This document shows, in pieces, positions 1-10,613 of a stretch of 64,000 bases of DNA. Each line of letters starts with the position of its first letter. Positions within the stretch are counted from its first letter, which is position 1. Source of the DNA: Myroides phaeus (GTDB lineage Bacteria; Bacteroidota; Bacteroidia; Flavobacteriales; Flavobacteriaceae); contig NZ_CP047050.1 in the NCBI RefSeq assembly GCF_009799805.1, positions 572,001 to 636,000 on the forward strand. The letters are read 5' to 3'. The translations under genes and the position numbers were made by a program. The notes under the pieces are model-generated. The model was not told the DNA's origin and made no database searches. It saw only the letters and a list, made by a program, of their open reading frames with translations.

Positions 1-1081
1 TATCCCTGGTGGAGCTGCTGCTCGTCCATTTATTACACACCACAATGCTTTAGATATTCCATTATACTTGAGAATTGCTAATGAATTGTACTTAAAACGT
101 TTAATCGTTGGTGGTTTTGACGGAGTTTACGAATTCTCTAAAAACTTCCGTAATGAAGGTATGGACAGAACGCACAACCCAGAGTTTACTGCAATGGAAA
201 TTTACGTTGCTTATAAAGACTATAACTGGATGATGGACTTCACTGAACGTTTATTAGAACATTGTGCTATTGCTGTTAATGGTACGACAGAAGCTACTTT
301 CGGAGAACATGCTATCAACTTTAAAGCTCCTTACAAACGTATCACAATGGCAGACTCTATTAAAGAGTTTACAGGTTTTGATATCACAGGTAAATCAGAA
401 GACGAAATTCGTCAAGCTGCTTTAGGTATGGGTATTCCTGTTGATGAAACTATGGGGAAAGGAAAACTTATTGATGAAATCTTTGGTGAGAAATGTGAGG
501 GTAACTACATCCAACCTACTTTCATTACTGATTATCCAAAAGAGATGTCTCCTTTAACTAAAGCTCATAGAGATAATCCTGAGCTTACTGAGCGTTTCGA
601 ATTAATGGTTTGTGGTAAAGAGATTGCTAATGCTTACTCTGAGTTAAATGATCCTATCGATCAAAGAGAGCGTTTTGAAGCACAAATGGACTTAGCTGAT
701 CGTGGAGATGATGAAGCTATGTTTATTGACCAAGACTTCTTACGTGCATTAGAATATGGTATGCCTCCTACATCTGGTTTAGGTATTGGTATGGACAGAT
801 TAATTATGTTCTTAACTAATAACGCATCTATCCAAGAAGTTCTTTTCTTCCCTCAAATGAGACCAGAGAAAACTGCTCCTACTGTAGAGTTAACAGATGA
901 AGAAAAAATCATTGTTCAAATTCTTGAGAATAATGAAAACAAAGTAGAAATTGCTTCTCTTAAAGAGCAAGCTGCTTTAAGTGGTAAGAAATGGGATAAG
1001 GCAATGAAAGGTCTTGCTGCTCATAACTTAACAAAAGTAGTTACTGAAGATGACAAAAAATTCGTAGTGTACCAACACTAA
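1..1081 (+). CDS. lysS: Lysyl-tRNA synthetase, class II (3' part)
   Basis: Charges tRNA-Lys with lysine in the cytoplasm. The frame is open from the window edge (first whole codon at base 2), so only the C-terminal catalytic part is present. Class II motif 2 is visible as [15 protein letters not shown] and motif 3 as [15 protein letters not shown]. After motif 3 there is an extra tail of about 70 residues, acidic and then Lys-rich, as is usual in Bacteroidota LysS but absent from E. coli. A strong palindromic terminator follows. Identity is very secure; the N-terminal OB-fold lies outside the window. Confidence 0.97.
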   Translation, partial: IPGGAAARPFITHHNALDIPLYLRIANELYLKRLIVGGFDGVYEFSKNFRNEGMDRTHNPEFTAMEIYVAYKDYNWMMDFTERLLEHCAIAVNGTTEATFGEHAINFKAPYKRITMADSIKEFTGFDITGKSEDEIRQAALGMGIPVDETMGKGKLIDEIFGEKCEGNYIQPTFITDYPKEMSPLTKAHRDNPELTERFELMVCGKEIANAYSELNDPIDQRERFEAQMDLADRGDDEAMFIDQDFLRALEYGMPPTSGLGIGMDRLIMFLTNNASIQEVLFFPQMRPEKTAPTVELTDEEKIIVQILENNENKVEIASLKEQAALSGKKWDKAMKGLAAHNLTKVVTEDDKKFVVYQH

Positions 1082-1090
1082 TCAAATACA

Positions 1091-1125
1091 AACAAAGGGG
1101 CTTTAAAGCCCCTTTGTTATTTTTA
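1091..1125. terminator. Bidirectional terminator between lysS and the peroxidase-like gene
   Basis: Perfect palindrome (arms AACAAAGGGGCTTT and its complement, 1091-1118) followed by a T-rich run on the plus strand. It lies between two convergent genes and can serve both. Confidence 0.85.
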
Positions 1126-1132
1126 TATCTCT

Positions 1133-2176
1133 TTATAAATTCAAATTATTGATAAACTCAAAGTCCGTCAATGTTTGTAAAAATGCTATAATAGCTCTTT
1201 GTTCTTCTTTAGATAACAGTATCCCCACTTTTCCATTGTTACTTTTTAATAATGGATCTAAAGTTTCACTATCTTCTACTCCATTCACATAAAAATTAAG
1301 CACTTCATCAAGTGTTTCAAATCGCCCATCATGCATATAAGGAGCTGTAAGTGCAACATTGCGCAGCGAGCTTACTTTAAACTTGCCTATATCTTCTGGT
1401 TCTCCTGATACATCAACTCTTCCTTGATCTTGTAATACAGGATCCCATGGTAATCCATTGTTTCTAAAACTGCTATCTGAGAATAAATCGGTACTATGAC
1501 AAGAAGCACAATTCTCTTTAAATAACGACAATCCCTTTTCTTCTAATACTGTTAAGTTACCACCAGCTTCTTTTCTAACGAACTTATCGTACTTAGAATT
1601 ACTAGACACTAATAAAGTCATATACTGTGCTAATGCTTTCATCATACTCGTAGAAGTCATTTTAGTATCATTATATGCCTTAGCAAACATAGCAATGTAT
1701 TCAGAATCTAAACGCAATTTCTGTAAAATGGTAGGCAATGTTTCACGCATTTCAACTTCATTGTGAATCGGTACAATTGGAACCATCTCTAAATTATTTG
1801 ATGCACCATCATAAAAGTATTCTTCAAAAAAAGCCATATTCTGAATAGCTGGAGCATTCCTCTTTCCTATCAGTCCATCTATTCCAATACTTAATGCCTT
1901 GCCTGCATCTGAAAACGCAAGTTCTCTTATATGACAAGAGGCACATGATATTGTATTATCTTCTGACAAACGTACATCATGAAATAACTTTTTACCTAAT
2001 TCAAATCTTGATTGTCGTAATTCGTTGTTTTTAAAAGTATATTTTAACGCGGGAAAATTACTTGGCTTTTCCCAATGTAAAATATCATTGTCTACTTCTA
2101 TAAGTTCTTCATAATTATCTGATGAACAACTAATCAACAAAAAACCTCCTATTAAACTTAAAATAATCTTTTTCAT
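1133..2176 (-). CDS. Di-haem cytochrome c peroxidase/MauG-like lipoprotein, probable MbnH-type partner of the upstream MbnP
   Basis: Periplasmic or membrane-anchored di-haem protein. A lipobox (LLISC, Cys17) ends the signal peptide. Two c-type haem sites are visible, CASCH at residues 78-82 and CASCH at 223-227, and the C-terminal haem region has the TAPYMHDGR signature around residue 280. Length (347 aa) fits the CCP/MauG family. It lies 59 bp downstream of an MbnP-like gene on the same strand. In methanobactin systems, MbnH (a MauG-type enzyme) oxidises a Trp of MbnP to kynurenine using peroxide. That function here is inferred from pairing; a plain hydrogen peroxide reductase is the alternative. 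Confidence 0.85.
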   Translation of the reverse strand: MKKIILSLIGGFLLISCSSDNYEELIEVDNDILHWEKPSNFPALKYTFKNNELRQSRFELGKKLFHDVRLSEDNTISCASCHIRELAFSDAGKALSIGIDGLIGKRNAPAIQNMAFFEEYFYDGASNNLEMVPIVPIHNEVEMRETLPTILQKLRLDSEYIAMFAKAYNDTKMTSTSMMKALAQYMTLLVSSNSKYDKFVRKEAGGNLTVLEEKGLSLFKENCASCHSTDLFSDSSFRNNGLPWDPVLQDQGRVDVSGEPEDIGKFKVSSLRNVALTAPYMHDGRFETLDEVLNFYVNGVEDSETLDPLLKSNNGKVGILLSKEEQRAIIAFLQTLTDFEFINNLNL

Positions 2177-2186
2177 AGAAATAAGT

Positions 2187-2214
2187 GAAGGGAAGACTGA
2201 CTAATCTTCCCTTC
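2187..2214 (-). other. Intercistronic stem-loop between mbnP-like and mbnH-like genes
   Basis: Perfect 10-bp inverted repeat (GAAGGGAAGA with its complement, 8-nt loop) in the 59-bp gap. No T-tract follows on the minus strand, so it is more likely a processing or mRNA-stabilising hairpin than a terminator. Confidence 0.6.
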
Positions 2215-2235
2215 TTGATAAAATCAAATAATCAA

Positions 2236-3048
2236 CTATTCAGTAATTTTTACTTCTTTCACACTGAACATATTCACTGCATTCTCCATAATCTTTGGAG
2301 CACGCACTTTGTCCACCATGATATATTGTTTCTCTACTAAAGAAATTTTGTTTTTGTCATCTAACAACTTAGACACCTCTACATCTAACTCAACCGTTGC
2401 AGCATATTTATCACTTACTTTAACAACGTCTTTTGTTGTCAATACAACTTCTCTATAATTATCTAACTTACTTCCGTGACTACCAATGTGTAATTGGAAA
2501 TCATCTGCTTCAGATCCAGCGCTTGTGAAGAAACCTTGGCAGTTAATAAATTTATACCCTGTAAGCCATCCCCAAATAAGGTTGTGTTCTCTACATAAAT
2601 CCCAGAACTCTTGTTGATCTTCTAAACCTCTAAGATATTTTTCTTGGTCAACTCCCATACCAAATTTAATACCAGTATAACGCCCTGCAGGAACATCTTT
2701 AAGAACTACTTTAAAATCGTTAGATTCTGAATCTACAAAAAAGTAACTCTCATTTTTAGGATATGTAAACACTTCACCTTTATCATCTGTCAGCTGAAAA
2801 TTACCAATGATGTATTTTAAAAATGTAATGTTTAACTCTTCCTTATTTCCATTTGATTTATAAAAAGTATCGTATTTCAAAGCTTCTCCAAACATTTTGT
2901 GATCAAAATTGAAAGTAACAGTATTCTTCCCTTCTAATACTTCAAGTTTTCTGTCTAATACTTCATCTGTTGCATCATCACTTGTACAAGAAGTTAAAGT
3001 AATTGAAGCGCATAAAAATAATGTGATATATGATAAAAATTTGTTCAT
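2236..3048 (-). CDS. MbnP-family metal-binding lipoprotein
   Basis: Exported lipoprotein: hydrophobic signal with lipobox LTSC (Cys21), then an acidic stretch and a beta-rich domain. The family signature is seen as a Trp-rich segment WGWLTGYKF followed by GFF and a His-containing segment (FQLHIGSHG), with PAGRYTGIKFGMGV in front. MbnP proteins of methanotrophs bind copper and carry a Trp converted to kynurenine by MbnH; homologues paired with a di-haem peroxidase occur in other bacteria. First gene of a two-gene unit with the peroxidase-like gene. Metal specificity cannot be read from the sequence. Confidence 0.8.
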   Translation of the reverse strand: MNKFLSYITLFLCASITLTSCTSDDATDEVLDRKLEVLEGKNTVTFNFDHKMFGEALKYDTFYKSNGNKEELNITFLKYIIGNFQLTDDKGEVFTYPKNESYFFVDSESNDFKVVLKDVPAGRYTGIKFGMGVDQEKYLRGLEDQQEFWDLCREHNLIWGWLTGYKFINCQGFFTSAGSEADDFQLHIGSHGSKLDNYREVVLTTKDVVKVSDKYAATVELDVEVSKLLDDKNKISLVEKQYIMVDKVRAPKIMENAVNMFSVKEVKITE

Positions 3049-3082
3049 TTTAATTGTATTTATAAGTTTAAAAAAGTCAATA

Positions 3083-3111
3083 GGTATCCTGTTCGATATA
3101 CTCGAACTACC
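3083..3111 (-). terminator. Possible terminator or operator hairpin after the CNGKC gene
   Basis: Imperfect inverted repeat with core arms GTTCGA and TCGAAC and outer arms GGTA and TACC, in the gap between the small CNGKC gene and the mbnP-like gene. A short T-run follows about 10 nt later on the minus strand. It could instead be a regulator site for the mbnP-like gene. Confidence 0.4.
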
Positions 3112-3132
3112 TTAAAAAGCTAATATTAAAAC

Positions 3133-3495
3133 TTATACGATTGGAGGTTGTAATACAAATGAACTATATAAGTAGTTATACAAGTTTAAATAACCACTGT
3201 GTTCAAAATCCTTTTTAAAAGAATAATCAACGAAGTCAAACTCTGTTTTATAAGTAAAAACAGGAATAAAATCTAAAAGAACAGTTGCCTTTTCTAAATG
3301 AACTGGGGCTTTTGTTTCTAATGTTTTATCAAGTTCCTTCGCTAAGTGACACTTCCCGTTACACTCTAATTGTGGTTTATCCACATTCTCACATAAAACG
3401 GTTGATATATAATCATAATTGACCATATACTCCACTACCGGCATTACCGGACGGAATATAAATACGAGTACTATGATGATATATAATTTTTTCAC
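3133..3495 (-). CDS. Small exported/membrane protein with CNGKC motif (paralogue A)
   Basis: Not a family I can name. 120 aa: an N-terminal hydrophobic helix (residues 4-25, containing FRPVMP), then NYDYISTVLC and CNGKC. Three cysteines lie at residues 35, 45 and 49, and the C-terminus ends in VLQPPIV. Its first 50 residues align without gaps with paralogue B (4547-4915), about half identical, with all three Cys at the same positions. The start is GTG at 3493-3495, four bases after a TATTTTTG -7 box, so the mRNA may be leaderless. Next to the MbnP/MbnH pair and an AraC regulator, a role in metal handling is inference. Cys spacing would suit metal or thiol chemistry. Confidence 0.7.
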   Translation of the reverse strand: MKKLYIIIVLVFIFRPVMPVVEYMVNYDYISTVLCENVDKPQLECNGKCHLAKELDKTLETKAPVHLEKATVLLDFIPVFTYKTEFDFVDYSFKKDFEHSGYLNLYNYLYSSFVLQPPIV

Positions 3496-3499
3496 GTGC

Positions 3500-3507
3500 C
3501 AAAAATA
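3500..3507 (-). promoter_or_regulatory. -7 promoter box for CNGKC paralogue A
   Basis: TATTTTTG on the minus strand, matching the Bacteroidota TAnnTTTG element. It ends only four bases before the GTG start, which predicts transcription starting at or next to the first codon. Confidence 0.5.
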
Positions 3508-3595
3508 TTTAAGTATAAAATCTTATACTAAAGTTATCCCTCTTAAATCTATTGAAATTCACCAATAGTGAAACAAAAGGAATAAATATTGAAAT

Positions 3596-4468
3596 TTAAG
3601 TAAAACTCTTGCGATAGTTTTCCGGTGTTATCCCCTCTTGCTTCTTAAAGAAAGTCACAAAATAAGAAGTACTATCAAAACACAACTCCCTTGCAATCTC
3701 ATTAATATTGAAACTACTAAACTGCAATAATCGTTTTGCTTCTACTACTATGCGTTGTCTTACTATATGACCTGCAGTAACGCCCTTTTCCTGCTTGCAA
3801 AGTTTATTTAGGTAATTTGGGGTTACACAAAGTTTTTCTGCGTAAAAAGCAGGTGTTTTTGCTTCTTTAAAGTGTTGCTCAACTAAATCTTGAAACATTA
3901 GTATACGATTATTAACTGCAGTCTTTATCTGCTTATAATTATCTACCACACATTCCTTGTTTAGAGTTTGTAATTCGCACAAAAGAATATTTAAGTAAGA
4001 ACGCAAAACCTTTTCGCGATCCGGTCTTTCTGAAGCATGTTCAACATCCATCAATTCCAACAAAACAGACAACTTCCCTAAAACGCTTGGCTCTATTTGT
4101 TGTGAAGGCGAACTATCTGCTTGAAAGAAATCAAAAAAACGAAGTACATTTTCATGATACCTCAAAGAAAAGAATGACTCCTCAAAACAAATAAAACTTC
4201 CCTTACAATCTTTTAAAACATTGAATTTTACAATGTCTCCAGGTTTAATAACAATTACTTTTGAAGAAGTACCTGCTAACAAAAAGTCATTTACACTTAA
4301 ACTATACTCTCCTTCTTTCAACACTAACAACATATAACTATTAGCGCGGAAGTACTCACACAAAATAGGGTGATCTACTAACAACGCATTCATACTTTTC
4401 ATGTAAAAAGAAGACTGATCTTGAGTAAAATAATTTAAAGCACAAGACTTTACTATCTTACTTGACAT
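3596..4468 (-). CDS. AraC-family transcriptional regulator
   Basis: Cytoplasmic DNA-binding regulator. The C-terminal 100 residues hold two helix-turn-helix motifs (FYAEKLCVTPNYLNKLCK and INEIARELCFDSTSYFVTFF) and the family ending PENYRKSF. The N-terminal half is a cupin-like sensor domain (IVIKPGDIVKFN). I chose ATG at 4466-4468; a TTG nine codons upstream is possible but weaker. It sits between two paralogous CNGKC genes on the same strand and may control them or the mbnP/mbnH-like genes; that is inferred from position. Ligand unknown. Confidence 0.85.
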   Translation of the reverse strand: MSSKIVKSCALNYFTQDQSSFYMKSMNALLVDHPILCEYFRANSYMLLVLKEGEYSLSVNDFLLAGTSSKVIVIKPGDIVKFNVLKDCKGSFICFEESFFSLRYHENVLRFFDFFQADSSPSQQIEPSVLGKLSVLLELMDVEHASERPDREKVLRSYLNILLCELQTLNKECVVDNYKQIKTAVNNRILMFQDLVEQHFKEAKTPAFYAEKLCVTPNYLNKLCKQEKGVTAGHIVRQRIVVEAKRLLQFSSFNINEIARELCFDSTSYFVTFFKKQEGITPENYRKSFT

Positions 4469-4546
4469 AAGAAATTTTGGTTTAATATTATACAATAGTA
4501 CTCATCACTAAAATTTTAGCAATGAAATTAGTCCGATAAAATAATA

Positions 4547-4915
4547 TTAAACGTAGAGGGGAGGACGAAGTACGCCATTAGAAAAAAGTCCAGCATATAG
4601 ATTCTTATAACCATCTATTGCTAAACAATCTGAAGTAAAATCAACCTTAGAGTTTTGTTGAACTTCATTGGTATCAAAAAATAATAAAGAAAAAGCTATT
4701 GAACACAACTTCTTTGTGTCCTTTTCTTTTTGCTCTTCCGCTACTTTAGCCATCTCCTGCATTAAATAACATTTTCCGTTACACTGCATTTCAGGCTTAT
4801 CTTTATTTATACACAAAACAGTAGCAATATAATCATAGTCCACTAAATAGTTCATTAAGGGAACTATCGGACGAAAGACAACTAATGTTATGATTATAAA
4901 TAAAAACTGTTTCAC
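4547..4915 (-). CDS. Small exported/membrane protein with CNGKC motif (paralogue B)
   Basis: Unnamed family. Hydrophobic N-terminal helix (FIIITLVVFRPIVP), then DYDYIATVLC, DKPEMQ and CNGKC; Cys at residues 35, 45 and 49, exactly as in paralogue A. The C-terminal pattern GYxNLYxxLxS...VLxPP is also shared. The GTG at 4913-4915 was chosen because it aligns with the paralogue's start and follows a TATATTTG box by four bases. The ATG at 4928-4930 would lie upstream of that box. Flanks the AraC regulator on the opposite side from paralogue A. Function not known. Confidence 0.65.
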   Translation of the reverse strand: MKQFLFIIITLVVFRPIVPLMNYLVDYDYIATVLCINKDKPEMQCNGKCYLMQEMAKVAEEQKEKDTKKLCSIAFSLLFFDTNEVQQNSKVDFTSDCLAIDGYKNLYAGLFSNGVLRPPLYV

Positions 4916-4919
4916 ATCA

Positions 4920-4927
4920 CAAATATA
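4920..4927 (-). promoter_or_regulatory. -7 promoter box for CNGKC paralogue B
   Basis: TATATTTG on the minus strand, four bases from the GTG start, the same arrangement as at paralogue A. Confidence 0.5.
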
Positions 4928-4954
4928 CATACCTAAAGGATAGAAACAAAGCAT

Positions 4955-4987
4955 AAAAAAAGGCGCTACTAAAGAAGTAACGCCTTT
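4955..4987 (-). terminator. rpoD terminator
   Basis: Minus-strand hairpin with arms AAAGGCG and CGCCTTT plus inner pairs, followed by a T-run, ten bases after the rpoD stop. Confidence 0.85.
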
Positions 4988-4996
4988 GATAATTTC

Positions 4997-5860
4997 TTAT
5001 CCTAAATAAGTTTTCAAGATTTTACTTCTTGATGTATGTTTTAATCTGCGAATTGCTTTCTCTTTAATTTGACGAACACGCTCTCTTGTTAAATCAAAAG
5101 TTTCTCCTATTTCTTCTAATGTCATTGGGTGTTGATCACCTAATCCAAAGTATAAACGAACAACATCAGCCTCACGTGGAGTTAATGTATCTAACGCTCT
5201 TTCAATCTCTGTTCTTAAAGATTCGTGAATCAACTCTCTATCCGGATTTGGAGATTCACCAGAACGCAATACGTCATATAAGTTAGAATCTTCTCCTTCT
5301 ACTAATGGTGCATCCATTGATAAGTGACGCCCAGAGTTTTTCATACTCTCCTTAACGTCATTTACAGTCATATCTAATTCTACTGCAATTTCTTCTGCAG
5401 AAGGTGGACGTTCGTTAGATTGCTCTAATAAAGCGTACATCTTATTAATTTTATTAATAGAACCAATCTTGTTCAATGGAAGACGTACAATTCTTGATTG
5501 CTCAGCAAGAGCAGACAAAATTGATTGACGAATCCACCATACAGCATATGAAATGAACTTAAAACCTCTCGTCTCATCGAAACGTTGTGCAGCTTTGATT
5601 AATCCTAAGTTTCCTTCATTAATCAAATCGGGAAGTGTTAAACCTTGATTTTGATACTGTTTTGCAACAGATACAACGAAACGTAAATTCGCTTTCGTTA
5701 ATTTCTCAAGAGCTCTTTGGTCACCAGCTTTAATTCGCTGTGCTAATTCTACTTCCTCATCAGCAGTAATCAAATCTACTTTACCAATTTCTTGCAAGTA
5801 TTTATCAAGAGATGCCGTCTCACGATTCGTTACCTGCTTGGTAATTTTAAGTTGTCTCAT
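4997..5860 (-). CDS. rpoD: Primary RNA polymerase sigma factor (sigma-A/RpoD), short Bacteroidota form
   Basis: Directs RNA polymerase to housekeeping promoters. At 287 aa it lacks region 1.1 and the non-conserved region of E. coli RpoD, as is normal in this phylum. Region 1.2 ([16 protein letters not shown]), region 2 ([48 protein letters not shown]), region 3 and region 4 ([20 protein letters not shown]) are all present. Start is the ATG before RQLKITKQ, the usual flavobacterial N-terminus. Monocistronic, with its own terminator. Three 10-bp repeats lie upstream. Confidence 0.97.
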   Translation of the reverse strand: MRQLKITKQVTNRETASLDKYLQEIGKVDLITADEEVELAQRIKAGDQRALEKLTKANLRFVVSVAKQYQNQGLTLPDLINEGNLGLIKAAQRFDETRGFKFISYAVWWIRQSILSALAEQSRIVRLPLNKIGSINKINKMYALLEQSNERPPSAEEIAVELDMTVNDVKESMKNSGRHLSMDAPLVEGEDSNLYDVLRSGESPNPDRELIHESLRTEIERALDTLTPREADVVRLYFGLGDQHPMTLEEIGETFDLTRERVRQIKEKAIRRLKHTSRSKILKTYLG

Positions 5861-5911
5861 ATTATTTCTATCCTTATTTTCCGATTAATATCCTTGTGTC
5901 ACATTTGTTAT

Positions 5912-5941
5912 ACGTACAAACGTTACAAAAGGTTACAAAAG
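5912..5941 (-). repeat. Three 10-bp direct repeats upstream of rpoD
   Basis: On the plus strand GTTACAAAAG occurs twice in tandem (5922-5941), preceded by a degenerate copy ACGTACAAAC (5912-5921). Phasing of one helical turn, 50-80 bp upstream of the rpoD start, suggests a regulator site or overlapping promoter elements. Confidence 0.55.
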
Positions 5942-5976
5942 TTTTACTCTTTTCCTACATTTAACACTCAATTAAG

Positions 5977-6017
5977 AAAAAAGCCCCAATTTAGATACTC
6001 TAAACTGGAGCTTTTTG
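5977..6017 (-). terminator. tmm terminator
   Basis: Long imperfect hairpin (arms AAAAAGC...TTTAGA and TCTAAA...GCTTTTT) directly after the monooxygenase stop, with a T-run on the minus strand. Confidence 0.75.
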
Positions 6018-6051
6018 TTACAATAACTATGCTATATTACAATAAATAAGC

Positions 6052-7893
<1,842 letters not shown>

Positions 7894-7923
7894 AAAAAAA
7901 GGGTACCTTTTATCAAGGTACCC
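7894..7923 (-). terminator. pnp terminator
   Basis: Arms GGGTACCTT and AAGGTACCC (7901-7923) with a T-run on the minus strand, 28 bases after the pnp stop. Confidence 0.85.
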
Positions 7924-7951
7924 TACTTTTTATGATAAAGTGAAATATAAA

Positions 7952-10114
7952 TTATTTCGCTTGGTTATCTTTATTTGGAGTTTCGTCTTTTTTCTCTGCA
8001 CGAGGTGGACGAGGCATTAAAGCTTTTCTTGAAACTTTAGCTTTTTTAGTTTTTGGATCAATACCTAAGTATTTAATCTCTAACTCTTCTCCCATTTTCA
8101 ATACATCAGAAACATTTTCAACACGTTTCCAATCTAATTCTGATACGTGTAATAAAGTTTCTTTACCTGGTACAAATTCTACAACAGCACCGAAGTCTAA
8201 CATTTTTACAACTTTTACAGTATATACCTCATTTTCTACTGGAGAGAATGTAATATTACTAATAGAAGATAATGCTTTATCCATACCTTCTTGGCTTGTA
8301 CCTAATACTTCAATAATTCCGAAGTCACCTTCTTCATTAATAACGATTGTAGTACCAGTTTCAGCTTGTAAAGCTTGAATGTTTTTACCTCCAGGTCCGA
8401 TCATTGCACCGATAAATTCTTTAGGAATACTAACAGTAACAATTTTTGGAGCTTTAGGTTTAACTGTTTCATTTGGAGTAGCAATTGTATCAGTTAATTT
8501 TCCAAGGATATGGATACGACCGTCATGAGCTTGTTTCAAAGCTTGAACCATAATATCATAAGCTAACCCTTCGATTTTGATATCCATCTGACAAGCAGTG
8601 ATACCATCTTTAGTACCTGTAACTTTAAAGTCCATATCTCCTAAGTGATCTTCATCACCTAAAATATCAGACAATACAGCCCAACGTCCAGTTTTGCTAT
8701 CAGAAATTAATCCCATTGCAATACCAGAAACTGGTTTTTCAATTTGAATACCAGCATCCATTAAAGCTAATGTACCAGCACATACAGTTGCCATTGAAGA
8801 AGAACCATTAGATTCTAAAACCTCAGAAACCAAACGAATTGTATAAGGACAATCAGCAGGAATCATAGTTTTCAATGCACGTTGTGCTAAGTTTCCGTGT
8901 CCAACTTCACGACGAGAAACACCTCTTAAAGGTTTAGCTTCTCCTGTTGAGAATGGAGGGAAGTTATAGTGTAAGTAGAATTTCTCTTCTCCTTGTTCAC
9001 TTGGCAAGTCAATAACGTTAGCTTCTCTTGAAGTACCTAATGTTACAGTTGCCAATGCTTGTGTTTCACCACGAGTAAAGATTGAAGAACCATGTGCTGA
9101 TGGTAAGTAATCAACTTCACACCAAATAGGTCTAATTTCAGTAGTCTTACGACCATCTAAACGAATACCTTGATCTAAAATTAAGTTACGAACAGCCTCT
9201 TTTTGAGTTTTGTTGAAGTATTTACTAATTAAATCAGCTTTCTCTTCTCTTTCTTCTTCAGAAAATAAAGCTAAAACTTCTTCTTTTACTTCAGCAAATT
9301 TCTCGCTTCTTTCGTGTTTAGCACTTGCATGAGATGCGATTTCATATAACTTAGTATAAGCAGCATTATGAACAGCAGACTGGATGTTTTCATCTTCCTC
9401 TTCTCCTTCATATTCTCTATACTCTAAGTTTAATGCAGCACGCATTTTTTCTTGAGCTTCAATTTGCAATTTGATAGCCTCATGTGCAAATTTAATAGCC
9501 TCTACCATTTCAGCTTCAGAAATTTCTTTCATCTCACCTTCAACCATAGCAACAGAATCTTTAGAAGCACCAATCATCATATCGATGTCAGACTCTTCTA
9601 ATTGAGCTTTACTTGGGTTAACGATAAATTGTCCGTTAATACGAGCAACTCTTACTTCTGAAATGTAGTTATAAAATGGAATGTCAGACACAGCTAATGC
9701 TGCAGAAGCAGCTAAACCAGCTAATGCATCAGGCATAACATTTTCGTCATGAGACATCATCTGAATCATAACTTGTGTTTCAGCGTGGTAGTCATCTGGG
9801 AACAATGGTCTTAATACACGGTCAACAAGACGCATAGTTAAGATTTCTTGGTCACTTGGACGAGCTTCACGTTTGAAAAAACCTCCTGGAAAACGTCCAG
9901 CAGCAGCAAATTTTTCTCTGTAATCTACAGTTAATGGTAGAAAATCAACTCCTGGATTAGAAGTACGTGCAGAAACTGCTGTAGCTAAAAGCATACAGTC
10001 TCCCATACGAACAACTACAGATCCATCCGCTTGTTTCGCTAATTTTCCTGTTTCGATAGAAATAGTTCTTCCATCTCCAAGATCGATAATTTCTTTGGTT
10101 ACCTTAGGAATCAT
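7952..10114 (-). CDS. pnp: Polyribonucleotide nucleotidyltransferase (PNPase)
   Basis: Phosphate-dependent 3'-5' exoribonuclease of RNA decay. 720 aa, normal length. Two RNase PH-like domains (roughly 10-230 and 315-545; [16 protein letters not shown] and [23 protein letters not shown] are family signatures), a KH domain ([21 protein letters not shown], about 563-620) and an S1 domain ([30 protein letters not shown], about 630-700). A charged tail follows. Downstream of rpsO on the same strand, the classical rpsO-pnp order. Its leader holds a UUCG hairpin that may take part in autoregulation, as known for E. coli pnp. Confidence 0.97.
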   Translation of the reverse strand: MIPKVTKEIIDLGDGRTISIETGKLAKQADGSVVVRMGDCMLLATAVSARTSNPGVDFLPLTVDYREKFAAAGRFPGGFFKREARPSDQEILTMRLVDRVLRPLFPDDYHAETQVMIQMMSHDENVMPDALAGLAASAALAVSDIPFYNYISEVRVARINGQFIVNPSKAQLEESDIDMMIGASKDSVAMVEGEMKEISEAEMVEAIKFAHEAIKLQIEAQEKMRAALNLEYREYEGEEEDENIQSAVHNAAYTKLYEIASHASAKHERSEKFAEVKEEVLALFSEEEREEKADLISKYFNKTQKEAVRNLILDQGIRLDGRKTTEIRPIWCEVDYLPSAHGSSIFTRGETQALATVTLGTSREANVIDLPSEQGEEKFYLHYNFPPFSTGEAKPLRGVSRREVGHGNLAQRALKTMIPADCPYTIRLVSEVLESNGSSSMATVCAGTLALMDAGIQIEKPVSGIAMGLISDSKTGRWAVLSDILGDEDHLGDMDFKVTGTKDGITACQMDIKIEGLAYDIMVQALKQAHDGRIHILGKLTDTIATPNETVKPKAPKIVTVSIPKEFIGAMIGPGGKNIQALQAETGTTIVINEEGDFGIIEVLGTSQEGMDKALSSISNITFSPVENEVYTVKVVKMLDFGAVVEFVPGKETLLHVSELDWKRVENVSDVLKMGEELEIKYLGIDPKTKKAKVSRKALMPRPPRAEKKDETPNKDNQAK

Positions 10115-10139
10115 AATAATTTAATACTTTAGGGTTTCT

Positions 10140-10157
10140 GTCTCTCCGAAGAGAGAC
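10140..10157 (-). promoter_or_regulatory. UUCG-tetraloop hairpin in pnp leader
   Basis: On the minus strand GTCTCTC-TTCG-GAGAGAC: a perfect 7-bp stem capped by the very stable UUCG loop, 26 bases upstream of the pnp ATG. Upstream of it (10166-10200) the leader is an ACAAC/ACAC-rich low-complexity stretch. Confidence 0.6.
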
Positions 10158-10250
10158 ATTAATAATTGTGTGTTGTGTTGTGTGTTGTTGTGTAGTTGTA
10201 TGAAACCCAATGAAAAACCAGTCTTTTTTTGCCAAAAGGCTAAAAAGAAA

Positions 10251-10274
10251 AAGAGGCGCACAAGGGCACCTCTT
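10251..10274 (-). terminator. rpsO terminator
   Basis: Hairpin AAGAGG.GC...GC.CCTCTT with one mismatch, followed by a T-rich run on the minus strand, ten bases after the rpsO stop. Confidence 0.7.
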
Positions 10275-10283
10275 CACTATTGA

Positions 10284-10553
10284 TTATTTTCTAATATTCA
10301 ATTCTTTAATAATCTCACGATATCTGTTGATCTCAGTTTTCTTTAAGTAGTCAAGAAGTCTTCTTCTTTTACCTACTAAAAGAACTAATGAACGCTCAGT
10401 ATTGTAATCTTTACGATTTCTTTTTAAGTGCTCAGTTAAGTGAGAGATTCTGAAAGTAAACAAAGCGATTTGTCCTTCAGCTGATCCCGTGTTTGCAGCT
10501 TGTCCTCCGTGTTTAGCGAAGATTTCAGCTTTTTTTTCTTTTGATAAATACAT
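10284..10553 (-). CDS. rpsO: 30S ribosomal protein S15
   Basis: 89 aa, standard length. Contains the S15 signature region LTEHLKRNRKDYNTERSLVLL followed by VGKRRRLLDYLKKTEINRYREII. Binds 16S rRNA and joins platform assembly. A TACCTTTG promoter box lies 61-68 bases upstream. It precedes pnp, as in many bacteria. Confidence 0.97.
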   Translation of the reverse strand: MYLSKEKKAEIFAKHGGQAANTGSAEGQIALFTFRISHLTEHLKRNRKDYNTERSLVLLVGKRRRLLDYLKKTEINRYREIIKELNIRK

Positions 10554-10613
10554 GCCAATATTCTTTTTAAATGATTTTTATGCATGAACTATAGACGATC
10601 TATATTTCGATTG

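Noticed and set aside
2909..3115. Plus-strand ORF over the start of the mbnP-like gene
   Set aside because: Antisense shadow of the lipoprotein signal region, Ser/Val/Leu-rich with no homology.
4913..4954. Upstream ATG and longer N-terminus for CNGKC paralogue B
   Set aside because: The promoter box lies within it and the paralogue aligns from the GTG.
10166..10200. TGTTGTG-rich tract read as a possible microsatellite or CRISPR-like repeat
   Set aside because: Units are irregular and there are no spacers; treated as low-complexity pnp leader.
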